Source: Thermaceae bacterium
Lineage (GTDB): Bacteria; Deinococcota; Deinococci; Deinococcales; Marinithermaceae
Reading direction: 5' to 3'
NCBI GenBank assembly: GCA_026981865.1
Contig: JALSIA010000183.1
Span: 1-49,760 of the forward strand
Length of the DNA: 49,760 nucleotides
Below are positions 28,033 through 35,628 of the stretch, piece after piece (the first letter of the stretch is position 1; every line of letters begins with the position of its first letter). The notes beneath the pieces were generated by a model. It was not told the origin of the DNA. It saw only the letters and a program-made list of their open reading frames with translations, and did not search any database. The translations under genes and the position numbers were made by a program.

Positions 28033-29601
28033 TTACGGCCGTTCCATCCAGAAGTCGTAGCCGCCCGAGCCGCTGTAGGACTCGATGCGCCAGACGTAGT
28101 AGCCGGCGCTGCCGCTGTAGGTCACCTGCTCGCTCGAGGTGTAGCTGGTCGAGCTGGCGACCGTGCGCCAGCCCCAACCGGTCCACTTCCAGAGCTTGAG
28201 GTCGAAGTCGGTGCCGGCGGCGCCCTCGAGCCAGCCCTTGTGCACCCCCGCAGGGGCGTAGTAGTAGGTGCCGTTCGGCTGGTAGTCGTAGTCGCCGGAC
28301 CCGGTCAGGGTGCCGCTGTAGTACTCGCAGCCGGTGCAGGGCGCGGTGCCGCCGCCACCCCCGCCCCCACCGGTTTCGGGGGTGAGGCCGCTGTAGAGCA
28401 GCAGGTTGGGCGAGCCGGCGACGTCGCCGATGCGACCGGCGCTGGCGGAGTCGAGGATGGCCTGCTTGACCGTGCTCGGCGAAGCGCCGGGGTCGGTTTC
28501 CAGGTAGAGCGCGGCCACGCCGGCCACGTGCGGGGTGGCCATCGAGGTGCCGCTGATCGTGTTGGTGGCGGTGTCCGAGGTGTTCCAGGCGGAGGTAATG
28601 GAGACGCCCGGGGCGAAGAGGTCGACGCAGGAGCCGAAGTTCGAGAAGGAGGCGCGCACGTCGCTCGAATCGCTGGCGGCCACGGTGATCGCCTCGGCCA
28701 CCCGCGCCGGCGACTTGGTGCAGGCGTCGGTGTTTTCGTTGCCGGCGGCGATCGCGAAGGTCACGCCCGAAGCAATGGCGTTCCTCACGGCGTCGTCGAG
28801 CGACTGGCTGGCCGAACCGCCCAGGCTCATGTTGGCGACCGCCGGGCTCTGGTGGTTGGCCGCCACCCAGTCCACGCCGGCGATGACGCCGGAGGTCGTG
28901 CCCGAGCCGTTCGCGTCGAGAACGCGCACGGGGTGCAGCGTCACCGATTTGGCCACGCCGTAGGTGGAGCCGCCGACGGTGCCCGCCACGTGGGTGCCGT
29001 GCCCGTTGCCGTCCTCGACGCCGAGGCCGTCGCTGATGGCGGTGTAGCCGTTACCGATGCGACCGGCGAACTCAGTGTGGGTCGTGCGGATGCCGGTGTC
29101 GATGATGTAGGCGTGCACGCCCACACCGCTGGCGGTGTAGCTGTAATTCCCGTCGAGCGGGAGGTCCCGCTGGTCGATGCGGTCGAGCCCCCAGGTGGCG
29201 TTAGTTTGGGTCGCCGAAAGGGTGATGCGCCGATCCGCCTCGATGTAGGCCACCCGCGGGTCCCTGGCGAGTTGCACGAGCGCAGCGTCGCTCAACACGG
29301 CCGCGAAGCCGGGAAGCGCAGTCGAGTATACGTACAACAGTTGAACGTCCTGATCCGATACGCCCAGTCCCGATACATTGCCCGATTGAAGCTGTTGCAA
29401 TACCGGCGCGGCGGCGCCTTTCTTGAAGACCACAATGTACTGCCCCGGAATCGCGGCTTCGGCGTCCTGCCCGTAGATGGGAGCGACCGATTCGGCCGCA
29501 ACGGAGAGATCGGGCGAGCCCGCTTGGTTCGGGGGCGTGGAACACGCCGCCAAAACCCCTAAGGACAAAGCAAGAGCCAAGAGCCACGTTCTAAGGTTCA
29601 T
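28033..29601 (-). CDS. subtilisin-family (S8) serine protease, aqualysin-like lipoprotein
   Basis: A 522-residue secreted protease. The signal peptide ends in a lipobox (LSLGVLAAC), so the precursor is probably lipidated. An I9 propeptide follows ([13 protein letters not shown] to [10 protein letters not shown]). The S8 domain has Asp168 (YIIDTGI), His204 (GHGTHVAGT), the oxyanion Asn (AIAAGNEN) and Ser353 ([11 protein letters not shown]). Cysteines at DACTKSP and FGSCVDLF resemble the aqualysin I disulfide pattern. A polyglycine linker leads to a C-terminal beta domain of the PPC type (from [11 protein letters not shown] to [10 protein letters not shown]). I choose ATG 29601, preceded by AAGGAG, over the in-frame start 24 bp upstream. 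Confidence 0.93.
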   Translation of the reverse strand: MNLRTWLLALALSLGVLAACSTPPNQAGSPDLSVAAESVAPIYGQDAEAAIPGQYIVVFKKGAAAPVLQQLQSGNVSGLGVSDQDVQLLYVYSTALPGFAAVLSDAALVQLARDPRVAYIEADRRITLSATQTNATWGLDRIDQRDLPLDGNYSYTASGVGVHAYIIDTGIRTTHTEFAGRIGNGYTAISDGLGVEDGNGHGTHVAGTVGGSTYGVAKSVTLHPVRVLDANGSGTTSGVIAGVDWVAANHQSPAVANMSLGGSASQSLDDAVRNAIASGVTFAIAAGNENTDACTKSPARVAEAITVAASDSSDVRASFSNFGSCVDLFAPGVSITSAWNTSDTATNTISGTSMATPHVAGVAALYLETDPGASPSTVKQAILDSASAGRIGDVAGSPNLLLYSGLTPETGGGGGGGGTAPCTGCEYYSGTLTGSGDYDYQPNGTYYYAPAGVHKGWLEGAAGTDFDLKLWKWTGWGWRTVASSTSYTSSEQVTYSGSAGYYVWRIESYSGSGGYDFWMERP

Positions 29602-29650
29602 ACCGTCTCCTTTCCTTGTAACCAACCCGTTGGTTTGGGGTGGTGGTCCC

Positions 29651-29680
29651 AGTCTAGAGAACGCTGCCCCGACCTGTCAA
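29651..29680 (-). promoter_or_regulatory. promoter of the protease gene
   Basis: Minus strand TTGACA (29675-29680), an 18-bp spacer and TAGACT (29651-29656). A hairpin AACCAA-CCCG-TTGGTT lies in the leader at about 29620-29635. Confidence 0.75.
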
Positions 29681-29719
29681 TGCTCTTAGGGCAAAGGGCC
29701 CGGCCTGCGCGGCGTCGCA

Positions 29720-29755
29720 AGAAAAAGGAAGCGCCCGCCGGGTCGACCGGCGGGC
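29720..29755 (-). terminator. terminator of the TetR-carD operon
   Basis: Minus strand stem GCCCGCCGG/CCGGCGGGC (29733-29755) followed by GCTTCCTTTTTC. Confidence 0.8.
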
Positions 29756-29770
29756 CTCCGGGGAAGCGGA

Positions 29771-30265
29771 TCAGTTCAGGCCCTCGCCCCAGGCTTCTTC
29801 GAAGACGATGCGGGTTTCGCTGACCGTGATCTCCAGCGCCTGGGCCACCTCCTCGGCGAGGAGGTTGATGGCGCGGCGGAACGCCTGGCGGTCCAGGTCG
29901 GGCAGGCCGCGCTCCGCGTCCCAACGGCGCAGCTGCCCTGCCAAAATGGCGATGCGGTGGGGGTTGCCCTCGGAGAGGATTTCGGTGACCCGGCGGTGCC
30001 GCGCGGCCCACTGCTTGGGCAGCGGGAGCTGGCCGTGTTTGAGGTGCTCGAGGATCTGGGGCACCTCGTCCCGCGTCAGCGCGGGCCTCAGGCCCACCTG
30101 CTGGGGCGACTCGACCGGTACGAACGCCTTGGAGCGCGAGCCGGGGAACTCGACCTGATAGTAGGATCGGCCGATGCCGGCCACGGTTCGCTGGGCGATA
30201 CCGGCCACGACGCCCACGCCGTAGGGGGGCAGCACTACCTTGTCTCCGGGACGGTACTCTTTCAC
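29771..30265 (-). CDS. carD: CarD family RNA polymerase-binding regulator
   Basis: A 164-residue transcription factor, the same length as Thermus CarD. The N-terminal RNA-polymerase-interacting Tudor-like domain reads KEYRPGDKVVLPPYGVGVVA, then YYQVEFPGSRSKAFVPVES. The C-terminal helical domain (LPKQWAARHRRVTEIL, GLPDLDRQAFRRAINLLAEE) inserts at the upstream edge of the transcription bubble in the known structures and stabilises open complexes at housekeeping promoters. The start is a GTG preceded by AAGGAG. It overlaps the stop of the TetR gene (GTGA). Confidence 0.95.
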   Translation of the reverse strand: MKEYRPGDKVVLPPYGVGVVAGIAQRTVAGIGRSYYQVEFPGSRSKAFVPVESPQQVGLRPALTRDEVPQILEHLKHGQLPLPKQWAARHRRVTEILSEGNPHRIAILAGQLRRWDAERGLPDLDRQAFRRAINLLAEEVAQALEITVSETRIVFEEAWGEGLN

Positions 30266-30828
30266 GCGCAAACTCCTTTCATGAAGACCTCGGCGAGCTG
30301 CTGGATGTAGGGCTCGCGAGGGAAATCGAGCTGGGGACTGCAGCCAAAGGCGGCCAGCGCGGCGGCGGTGAGCGTGACGTCCAGGTCCCGTCGCAGCTCC
30401 CCGCTGGCAATACCGCTGGCGACGAAGCGCTCGAGGATTCCCTGGTAGTGCTGGTGCAGACCGGTCAACCAAGCCTTCTGCCCTTTGGGGTTGGCCTCGC
30501 GCGCAACCGCGGCCCAGAGGCCGCGCCACTCGTCCACGAAGGCGAGCCGGCGCGCGAGCAGCCGCTCCAGCCGCTCGCGGAAGGGCCGCTCGGACGCGGT
30601 AATCTCGGCGGCGTCGGCGTAGAAGCGCTGCGTATGGTACTCCACCAGCGCCTTGAGCAGGTCCTGCTTGTCCTCGAAGTAGAGGTAGACCGTACCCTTG
30701 CCCACCTCGGCCTGCCTGGCCACCTCCTCGACCTTGAGCCCGGACAGGCCCCGTTCGCGGAGCACCCGGATCGTGGCCTCGAGGATGATGTCGCGCTTGT
30801 TGGGGACGCTCCGGGCTTCGGTGGTCAC
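30262..30828 (-). CDS. TetR/AcrR family regulator
   Basis: About 188 residues with an N-terminal TetR helix-turn-helix (RDIILEATIRVLRERGLSGL, KVEEVARQAEVGKGTVYLYF, EDKQDLLKALVEY). A divergent helical ligand-binding domain ends in QLAEVFMKGVCA. The start is uncertain: the frame is open to ATG 30864, but sequences there look like promoter (TATGCT near 30840-30845), so I use GTG 30828. It overlaps carD by 4 bp. It is divergent from the cyanophycinase-like gene, and an inverted repeat lies in the shared control region, the likely operator. Confidence 0.82.
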   Translation of the reverse strand: MTTEARSVPNKRDIILEATIRVLRERGLSGLKVEEVARQAEVGKGTVYLYFEDKQDLLKALVEYHTQRFYADAAEITASERPFRERLERLLARRLAFVDEWRGLWAAVAREANPKGQKAWLTGLHQHYQGILERFVASGIASGELRRDLDVTLTAAALAAFGCSPQLDFPREPYIQQLAEVFMKGVCA

Positions 30829-30882
30829 GTACTTCACTCTAGCATAGGTACACGGTTTATGCATGAGAAATCGGTGTTAGGT

Positions 30883-30928
30883 CGCATAAAAATACACTAT
30901 TTACTGCATTATGCGGTTGGGCTAGAAT
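30883..30928 (+). promoter_or_regulatory. divergent promoter with candidate TetR operator
   Basis: Plus-strand promoter TTTACT (30900-30905), 17 bp, TAGAAT (30923-30928). A perfect inverted repeat CGCATAA (30883-30889)/TTATGCG (30909-30915) covers the -35 element and part of the spacer. Confidence 0.6.
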
Positions 30929-30946
30929 AGGGGGAGGAGGCCGACG

Positions 30947-31675
30947 ATGCGCAGAAGCGGATGGTTCGCACTGCTGGGGCATGCGGATCCTCTGCGAGGC
31001 GAAACCCGGGCCGTCGAGGAACGGCTTCTGGAAATGGCCGGGGGGGCGGTGCTCTTCGTGACGCCCAAGGCCATGCTGCCGCTCGTCGAGGCCTGGCGCG
31101 AGATCTTTCACACCCATGGAGCCCGGCACACCGGGGTGCTGGCGTTGTCGCGGCGCGAGCAGGCCATGGACGCCCGGATCGCCGGACAGGTGGCCGAGGC
31201 CCCGCTGGTGCTGCTGGTTGACGAGCGGGGCGAACGCCTGTTGGAGCTGATCACGGGGACGCGGCTGGTGAACGCGCTGGCGCAGGTGCACCTGCGCGGG
31301 GGCGTGGTGGCGGCCGCGCTCGAAGCCTCGCCGCTGCTGGGCAGCGCCGTGCCGCTGGGCCGCGGGGAGACGCCCGCGGTGCGCTACGGGCTGGGGCTGC
31401 TGCCGGGCCTGGCCGTCCAGGAGGCCTTCGAGGGCGCCGGGGCCTTCCACCGGCTCAGCGAGGTCGTGATCGGCCGGCCCGACCTGCTCGGCGTGGGGCT
31501 CGAGCGCGGGGCAGCGGTCGTCGTCGGGCCCGAAGGGCGCGCCGAGGTGGTGGCCGGCCGCGTGGCCCTCCTGGACGCCTCGGGGGCGCGCTCGAGCCCG
31601 GCGGCGGTGCACGGGTTGCGCGTCGACGTGCTGGCCGCGCCGGCCCGTTTCGAGGTGCCGCTCTTCCCGGAGTAA
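30947..31675 (+). CDS. cyanophycinase-like (S51) protein lacking catalytic residues
   Basis: A 242-residue protein of the cyanophycinase/peptidase S51 fold. Its core aligns with that family: VLFVTPKAMLPLVEAWREIF, LELITGTRLVNALAQVHLRG, GGVVAAALEAS, the YGLGLLPGLAVQEAFEGAGA segment and RLSEVVIGRPDLLGVGLERG. In active enzymes the nucleophile is in GTSAGA, and a histidine (DQHF) and arginine precede the RL segment. Here they are AAALEA and VQEAF, so it should be inactive as a serine hydrolase. It may bind a ligand or regulate. GGAGGAGG precedes the ATG. The P1 peptidase gene follows after 9 bp. Confidence 0.75.
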   Translation: MRRSGWFALLGHADPLRGETRAVEERLLEMAGGAVLFVTPKAMLPLVEAWREIFHTHGARHTGVLALSRREQAMDARIAGQVAEAPLVLLVDERGERLLELITGTRLVNALAQVHLRGGVVAAALEASPLLGSAVPLGRGETPAVRYGLGLLPGLAVQEAFEGAGAFHRLSEVVIGRPDLLGVGLERGAAVVVGPEGRAEVVAGRVALLDASGARSSPAAVHGLRVDVLAAPARFEVPLFPE

Positions 31676-31684
31676 GCTGAGGGC

Positions 31685-32551
31685 GTGAACGCCAGCCTCA
31701 CGGCCGTCGATGGGTTGCGGGTCGGTCACTGGAGCGACCCGCTCGCCCGCACCGGCGTGACCGTGATCCTCTGCCCCGACGAGGGCTGTGTGGCCTCGGC
31801 GAGCTTCGCGGGGCCGTCGCCGGGTACCCGTGAAGCGGCGTTGCTCGCGCCCGAGAAGCGCGTGGAGCGGGTGCACGCCCTCGTTTTCACCGGCGGTTCC
31901 GCCTTCGGGCTGGCCGCCGCCGATGGGGTGGTCCGCTACCTGCACGAGCGCGGCGTGGGCCACCCCACGCGCATCGGGCCGGTGCCGATCGTTCCGGCCG
32001 CGGTGATCTACGACCTGCTGGTGGGGGATCCGGCTTGGCCGGGCCCCCAGGAGGGCTACGCCGCCGCCGCGGCGGCAAGCGCCGATCCGGTGGTGGCGGG
32101 CGCCGTGGGCGCCGGATCGGGGGCGACCGCAGGCAAGTACCGGGAACCGGTACCCACGGGGTTGGGCAGCGCGTTGGCGCGCTGGCGGGACCTGAGCGTG
32201 GGGGCGCTTGCCGTGGTCAACCCCGTGGGCGACGTCTACACCCCCGACGGCCGGCTGCTTGCCGGGCACGGGGACCGCGAGGCCTGGATGCGTGCGGAGC
32301 CGCGTCCCACCGAGCACACCACCCTGGTGGCCTTGGCCACCCCCGCGCCGCTCGACAAGCGCGAAGCGCGGATGCTCGCGGAGGCGGGTCAGGCGGCGTT
32401 GGGCCGCGTGATCCGCCCCTCGCACACCCCCTGGGACGGCGACGCCGTCTTCCTGCTCAGCACCGGCCGCGGCGCCGCGGCGCCGCTGGCGGCGCTCGCG
32501 GCCCTGGTGCAGGAGGCCGTCTGCGCGGCGGTGACGGCGGCCGCGGGCTAG
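31685..32551 (+). CDS. P1 family peptidase (DmpA/S58 aminopeptidase-like)
   Basis: A 288-residue N-terminal-nucleophile fold protein. It shows TAVDGLRVGHWSDPLARTGV, ALVFTGGSAFGLAAADGVVR, GAVGAGSGATAGKY, VGALAVVNPVGDV, EHTTLVALATPAPL and HTPWDGDAVFLLSTG, the order found in P1 peptidases. Known members are self-processed aminopeptidases acting on D- or beta-amino acyl peptides, cut before a conserved Ser/Thr; EHTTL is the matching region here, but I cannot verify self-cleavage. It starts at a GTG 9 bp after the cyanophycinase-like gene. Its 3' end overlaps the convergent tsaE gene by 4 bp. Confidence 0.85.
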   Translation: MNASLTAVDGLRVGHWSDPLARTGVTVILCPDEGCVASASFAGPSPGTREAALLAPEKRVERVHALVFTGGSAFGLAAADGVVRYLHERGVGHPTRIGPVPIVPAAVIYDLLVGDPAWPGPQEGYAAAAAASADPVVAGAVGAGSGATAGKYREPVPTGLGSALARWRDLSVGALAVVNPVGDVYTPDGRLLAGHGDREAWMRAEPRPTEHTTLVALATPAPLDKREARMLAEAGQAALGRVIRPSHTPWDGDAVFLLSTGRGAAAPLAALAALVQEAVCAAVTAAAG

Positions 32552-33015
32552 GCCGGTTCGTCGTCCGCGGCCGCTTCCCGGGCGATCTTTGCGAGCAGCG
32601 GTTCCAGCTCCGGCCGCAGCGCCTCCAGGCGCGCCCGGCGCGCCTCCGCTTCGGGCTTGAGCTCCACAAGCACGTCGGCGTCGAAGTCCGGGGGCCGTCC
32701 CCACTCGATCAGGGTAAGGCGGGCTCCCGCCATCGCGTCTTCGAGCCCCAGGTCCCACAGCGACCGGGGGTCGGGCAGGCGGTAGACGTCGACGTGCAGC
32801 AGCGTTCCCGCGGGCGCGGGGTAGGTGTGCATCAGGGTATAGGTGGGGCTGGTGACCCGGCCCCGAAAACCCAGGGCGTGGGCGAGGTGGCGGACGAGGG
32901 TCGTCTTCCCCGCGCCCATGGGGCCGGACAGCAGCACCACCGCGCCGGGCGGCAGGTGCCGGGCGAGGGCGCGCGCCAGGCGGGCGGTGGCGTCTTCGTC
33001 GTGCAGCCGGATCAA
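32548..33015 (-). CDS. tsaE: tRNA t6A biosynthesis ATPase TsaE
   Basis: A 155-residue P-loop ATPase of the TsaBDE complex, which makes threonylcarbamoyladenosine at A37 of ANN-decoding tRNAs. Walker A is SGPMGAGKTT (30-39), followed by VTSPTYTLMHTYP, LLHVDVYRL and the Walker-B-like LTLIEWG. It begins with a TTG overlapping the stop of the coiled-coil gene (TTGA), so it is translated by coupling at the end of that operon. Its length is typical, with a charged C-terminal extension. Confidence 0.93.
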   Translation of the reverse strand: MIRLHDEDATARLARALARHLPPGAVVLLSGPMGAGKTTLVRHLAHALGFRGRVTSPTYTLMHTYPAPAGTLLHVDVYRLPDPRSLWDLGLEDAMAGARLTLIEWGRPPDFDADVLVELKPEAEARRARLEALRPELEPLLAKIAREAAADDEPA

Positions 33016-35603
33016 GGTGTGGCGGAAAGGCTCCGGTGGATCAGGGTGACGAGCCGGGAGAGCTGCGCCTTCTCGGCGAGGATGACCAGGTGGCGCCCCG
33101 CGTACGGTGCCAGCAGGAAGGCGTGGCCGGGCAGGGTGAGGACGGCGAGCCGCACCTGCCGCGCACCAACCTCCTGGCGCAGGTGGTCGAGCTCGGTGAG
33201 CAGGTCGCGCACGCGGGCGACCTCCAGGTCGGCGGGCGGGGCCTCCTCGAGCCAGCCCACCCAGGTCACCCCGCGCATGCGGAAGGGGGCGAGCGCGTCC
33301 CCGGCCGCCTCGCCCTCAGCCGGGGGTTCGGGCTCGGGTTGCGGAGCTTCGGCCTCGGCGGGGGCCTCGAAGACGCCCAAAAGGTCGTCCAGGTCGGCGC
33401 CCGAAAGCTGTTCGGCCACTTCCTTGGCGGCGGCGAACTCCTGCTCGAGCTGGGTGATCAGCTGCTCCGCCTCGCCCAGCGAACGCTCCATCTCGGCGAG
33501 GCCGCTCGTTCCCAGGCGCTCGATGCGCCGCGCCCCCTTCTCGAGGAAATCGAGCAGCGTAAGTGCCCGGTAGGCGGTCTCGCCGCCCACGGCCCGAGCG
33601 GCCTCGAAGCGTTCGCGCAGCGTGCGGTAGCGGCGGTCCAGTTCCTGGCGCCAGGCCTCGCGGCGCTCGAGCAGGGCGTGCAGGCGCTCCTTGAGGGGGG
33701 TCAGGTCGGGCAGCCCCGTCTCCAGGGCGGCCTCGGCCTCGGCGACGGCTTCGAGCAGCTCGCCGCCGCCGAGCTCCTTGAGGCGCTCAGCCGAGGCGCG
33801 CAGCGAACGCAGTTCCTGGCGTAGGTGCCCCTGGGCCTCGGCGATCTGTTGCTCGACCCGGCCTTCGAGTGCGCTCAGGTCGGGAAAACGACCGGCCTCG
33901 AGTTCGGCGCGGGCCGCGTCGACGCTGCCGGTCGCCAGCCCGAAGGCCTGGAGGCGCGCCGCCAGCTCGTCCAGGTGCGCCTGCGTAAGCCGCCGCGCCT
34001 CCGCCGCCAGGGCGGCCACCTCGTCCTCGACGCCGGCCGCCGCCCCCTCTTCGAGCCGCACCCGAAGGCTGTCGCGGGTGCTCGCAAGCGGCTCCAGGTC
34101 GGGCAGGGCGTCCAGCTCGGCCAGCAGCCGAGCACGCAGCGCACGGGCGGCCTCACCCGCCTGCGCCAGCTGGCTCAGGAGTTCGGGAAGCTCGGCCTTG
34201 AGGCGGCCCAGCAGGGCCTCGTCGACTTCTCCGGCCTCGAGCCCGGTTTCCAGGAGGGCCAGCCGCTCGCGGAAGCCCACGAGCTCGGGCAGCTCGCCTT
34301 CGGGAAGCGCTTCGCGGGCGTGCTCGACCAGTCCGCGCGCCTCCTCGAGCAGCCGGCTCTGCCGCGCGCTCTCCTGCTTCTTGGCCGCGAGGGCCTCCTC
34401 CAGGGCCTTCACCTGGCGTTCCGCCTGCTCCAGGTCGCCCGGGAGCACGCCCATCTCGAGGCTTTCCTTGATGAGTTCCAGTTGGGTTCGGGCGCGCTGG
34501 CTGCCCAGCTCGGCGTCCTCGAGCTCGAGGCTGCGCAGCCGCTCGGAGAGCCACTCGTAGCGCGCGCGCGCCTCGGCCACGGCGTCTTTGAAGGCCTCCT
34601 CGAGCGCGCGCTGCAGTTCGTCCAGACGTTCGCCCGCGAGCGCGCCGTCGGCGAGCGCCGCCTCGACCTCCTCCAGCAGCGGCACGACGCGTTCCGCTGC
34701 GAGAACGGCCGCGTACTGCTCCTTGAGCCGCTCCAGGCGGCGCCGTTCCTCGGCCAAGTCAATCTCGCGGATGCGGTCGGCCACCTCGGGTTCGAGGTTC
34801 TCGAAATCGATGAGGATCTCGAACTCCTCGCCCTCAGCCTCGCCCGCGACCAGCTCGGGGACCTCCTCGTCCTCCAGCGCGATCACGCCCGCGTCGTCCG
34901 CGGCCTCGGGCGCCATCTCGGGAACGAGGGTGGGGTTTTGCACCACCGACGACTCGACGAGCTTGCGCAGGTCGGCGGCGAGCTTGCGGGCGCGTTCCAC
35001 CTCGGCGGTGGCCAGAGTTTCCTGCTGCTGCGCCTCCTTGATCTGCTTGAGCAGCGAGCGCAGCCGCCGGGGCTTGGGCCCCCCGATGTTCTTCACGCGT
35101 TCGAGGGCGTCCTCGAGGTCCGAGATGTCGCGCGCTTGCCGCAATAAGGCGTTCTGCAGCTTTTCCTCGAGCAGGTCGATCTGGGCGAGGGCCTCCTTGA
35201 GCAGCTCCTCGGTGGACTCGCCCTCGCTCTCGCTGGCCTCGACGAGCGCGGCCAGGCTGCGCAGGCGCTGCACCTCGGGCCACTCGAAATAGAGCTTGAA
35301 GCGCGAGACGGCCTGCTGCAGCGCCCGCTTGGGGTCGCTGCGGGCGGGGTCCGGCGTCCGCTGCGCAGGCGCTTCCTGGGCGAGGGCGCGCAGCGTTTCC
35401 TCGACGACCTTGCGCGCGCTCGCGGCGTCCATCTGGCCTTGGAGCTCGCGGTAGACGAAACGTTTGAGCAGAATTGCGGCGCGGTCGGGGTCGAGGGCTG
35501 CGGGCTCGAGCCCCAGCCGGGCCAAGCCCTCCTTGAGGACGGCCTGGGTGCGGCCCCCCAGGTGGGGTTCCAGGGCTTCTTGGAGTCGGCTCAGTAGGGG
35601 CAC
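33012..35603 (-). CDS. large coiled-coil protein with roadblock-like C-terminus
   Basis: An 863-residue protein with no enzyme motif. Residues 1-85 form a small helical domain (LKEGLARLGLEPAALDPDRA, LLKRFVYRELQGQMDAASAR) resembling the N-terminus of the 217-residue protein encoded at 37431. Residues about 110-740 are almost continuous coiled coil, Glu/Leu/Ala/Arg rich. An acidic stretch with few heptads lies near 220-265. The last 90 residues (MRGVTWVGWLEEAPPADLEV to LSRLVTLIHRSLSATP) look like a roadblock/LC7 fold: alternating strands, VRLAVLTLPGHAFLLAPY, then a helix. It follows the membrane gene after 25 bp, with a GTG start and GGAGG, and overlaps tsaE. A structural or scaffold role is inferred. 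Confidence 0.65.
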   Translation of the reverse strand: MPLLSRLQEALEPHLGGRTQAVLKEGLARLGLEPAALDPDRAAILLKRFVYRELQGQMDAASARKVVEETLRALAQEAPAQRTPDPARSDPKRALQQAVSRFKLYFEWPEVQRLRSLAALVEASESEGESTEELLKEALAQIDLLEEKLQNALLRQARDISDLEDALERVKNIGGPKPRRLRSLLKQIKEAQQQETLATAEVERARKLAADLRKLVESSVVQNPTLVPEMAPEAADDAGVIALEDEEVPELVAGEAEGEEFEILIDFENLEPEVADRIREIDLAEERRRLERLKEQYAAVLAAERVVPLLEEVEAALADGALAGERLDELQRALEEAFKDAVAEARARYEWLSERLRSLELEDAELGSQRARTQLELIKESLEMGVLPGDLEQAERQVKALEEALAAKKQESARQSRLLEEARGLVEHAREALPEGELPELVGFRERLALLETGLEAGEVDEALLGRLKAELPELLSQLAQAGEAARALRARLLAELDALPDLEPLASTRDSLRVRLEEGAAAGVEDEVAALAAEARRLTQAHLDELAARLQAFGLATGSVDAARAELEAGRFPDLSALEGRVEQQIAEAQGHLRQELRSLRASAERLKELGGGELLEAVAEAEAALETGLPDLTPLKERLHALLERREAWRQELDRRYRTLRERFEAARAVGGETAYRALTLLDFLEKGARRIERLGTSGLAEMERSLGEAEQLITQLEQEFAAAKEVAEQLSGADLDDLLGVFEAPAEAEAPQPEPEPPAEGEAAGDALAPFRMRGVTWVGWLEEAPPADLEVARVRDLLTELDHLRQEVGARQVRLAVLTLPGHAFLLAPYAGRHLVILAEKAQLSRLVTLIHRSLSATP

Positions 35604-35628
35604 GGCGTCGGTTTACCTCCGGGTGGAG

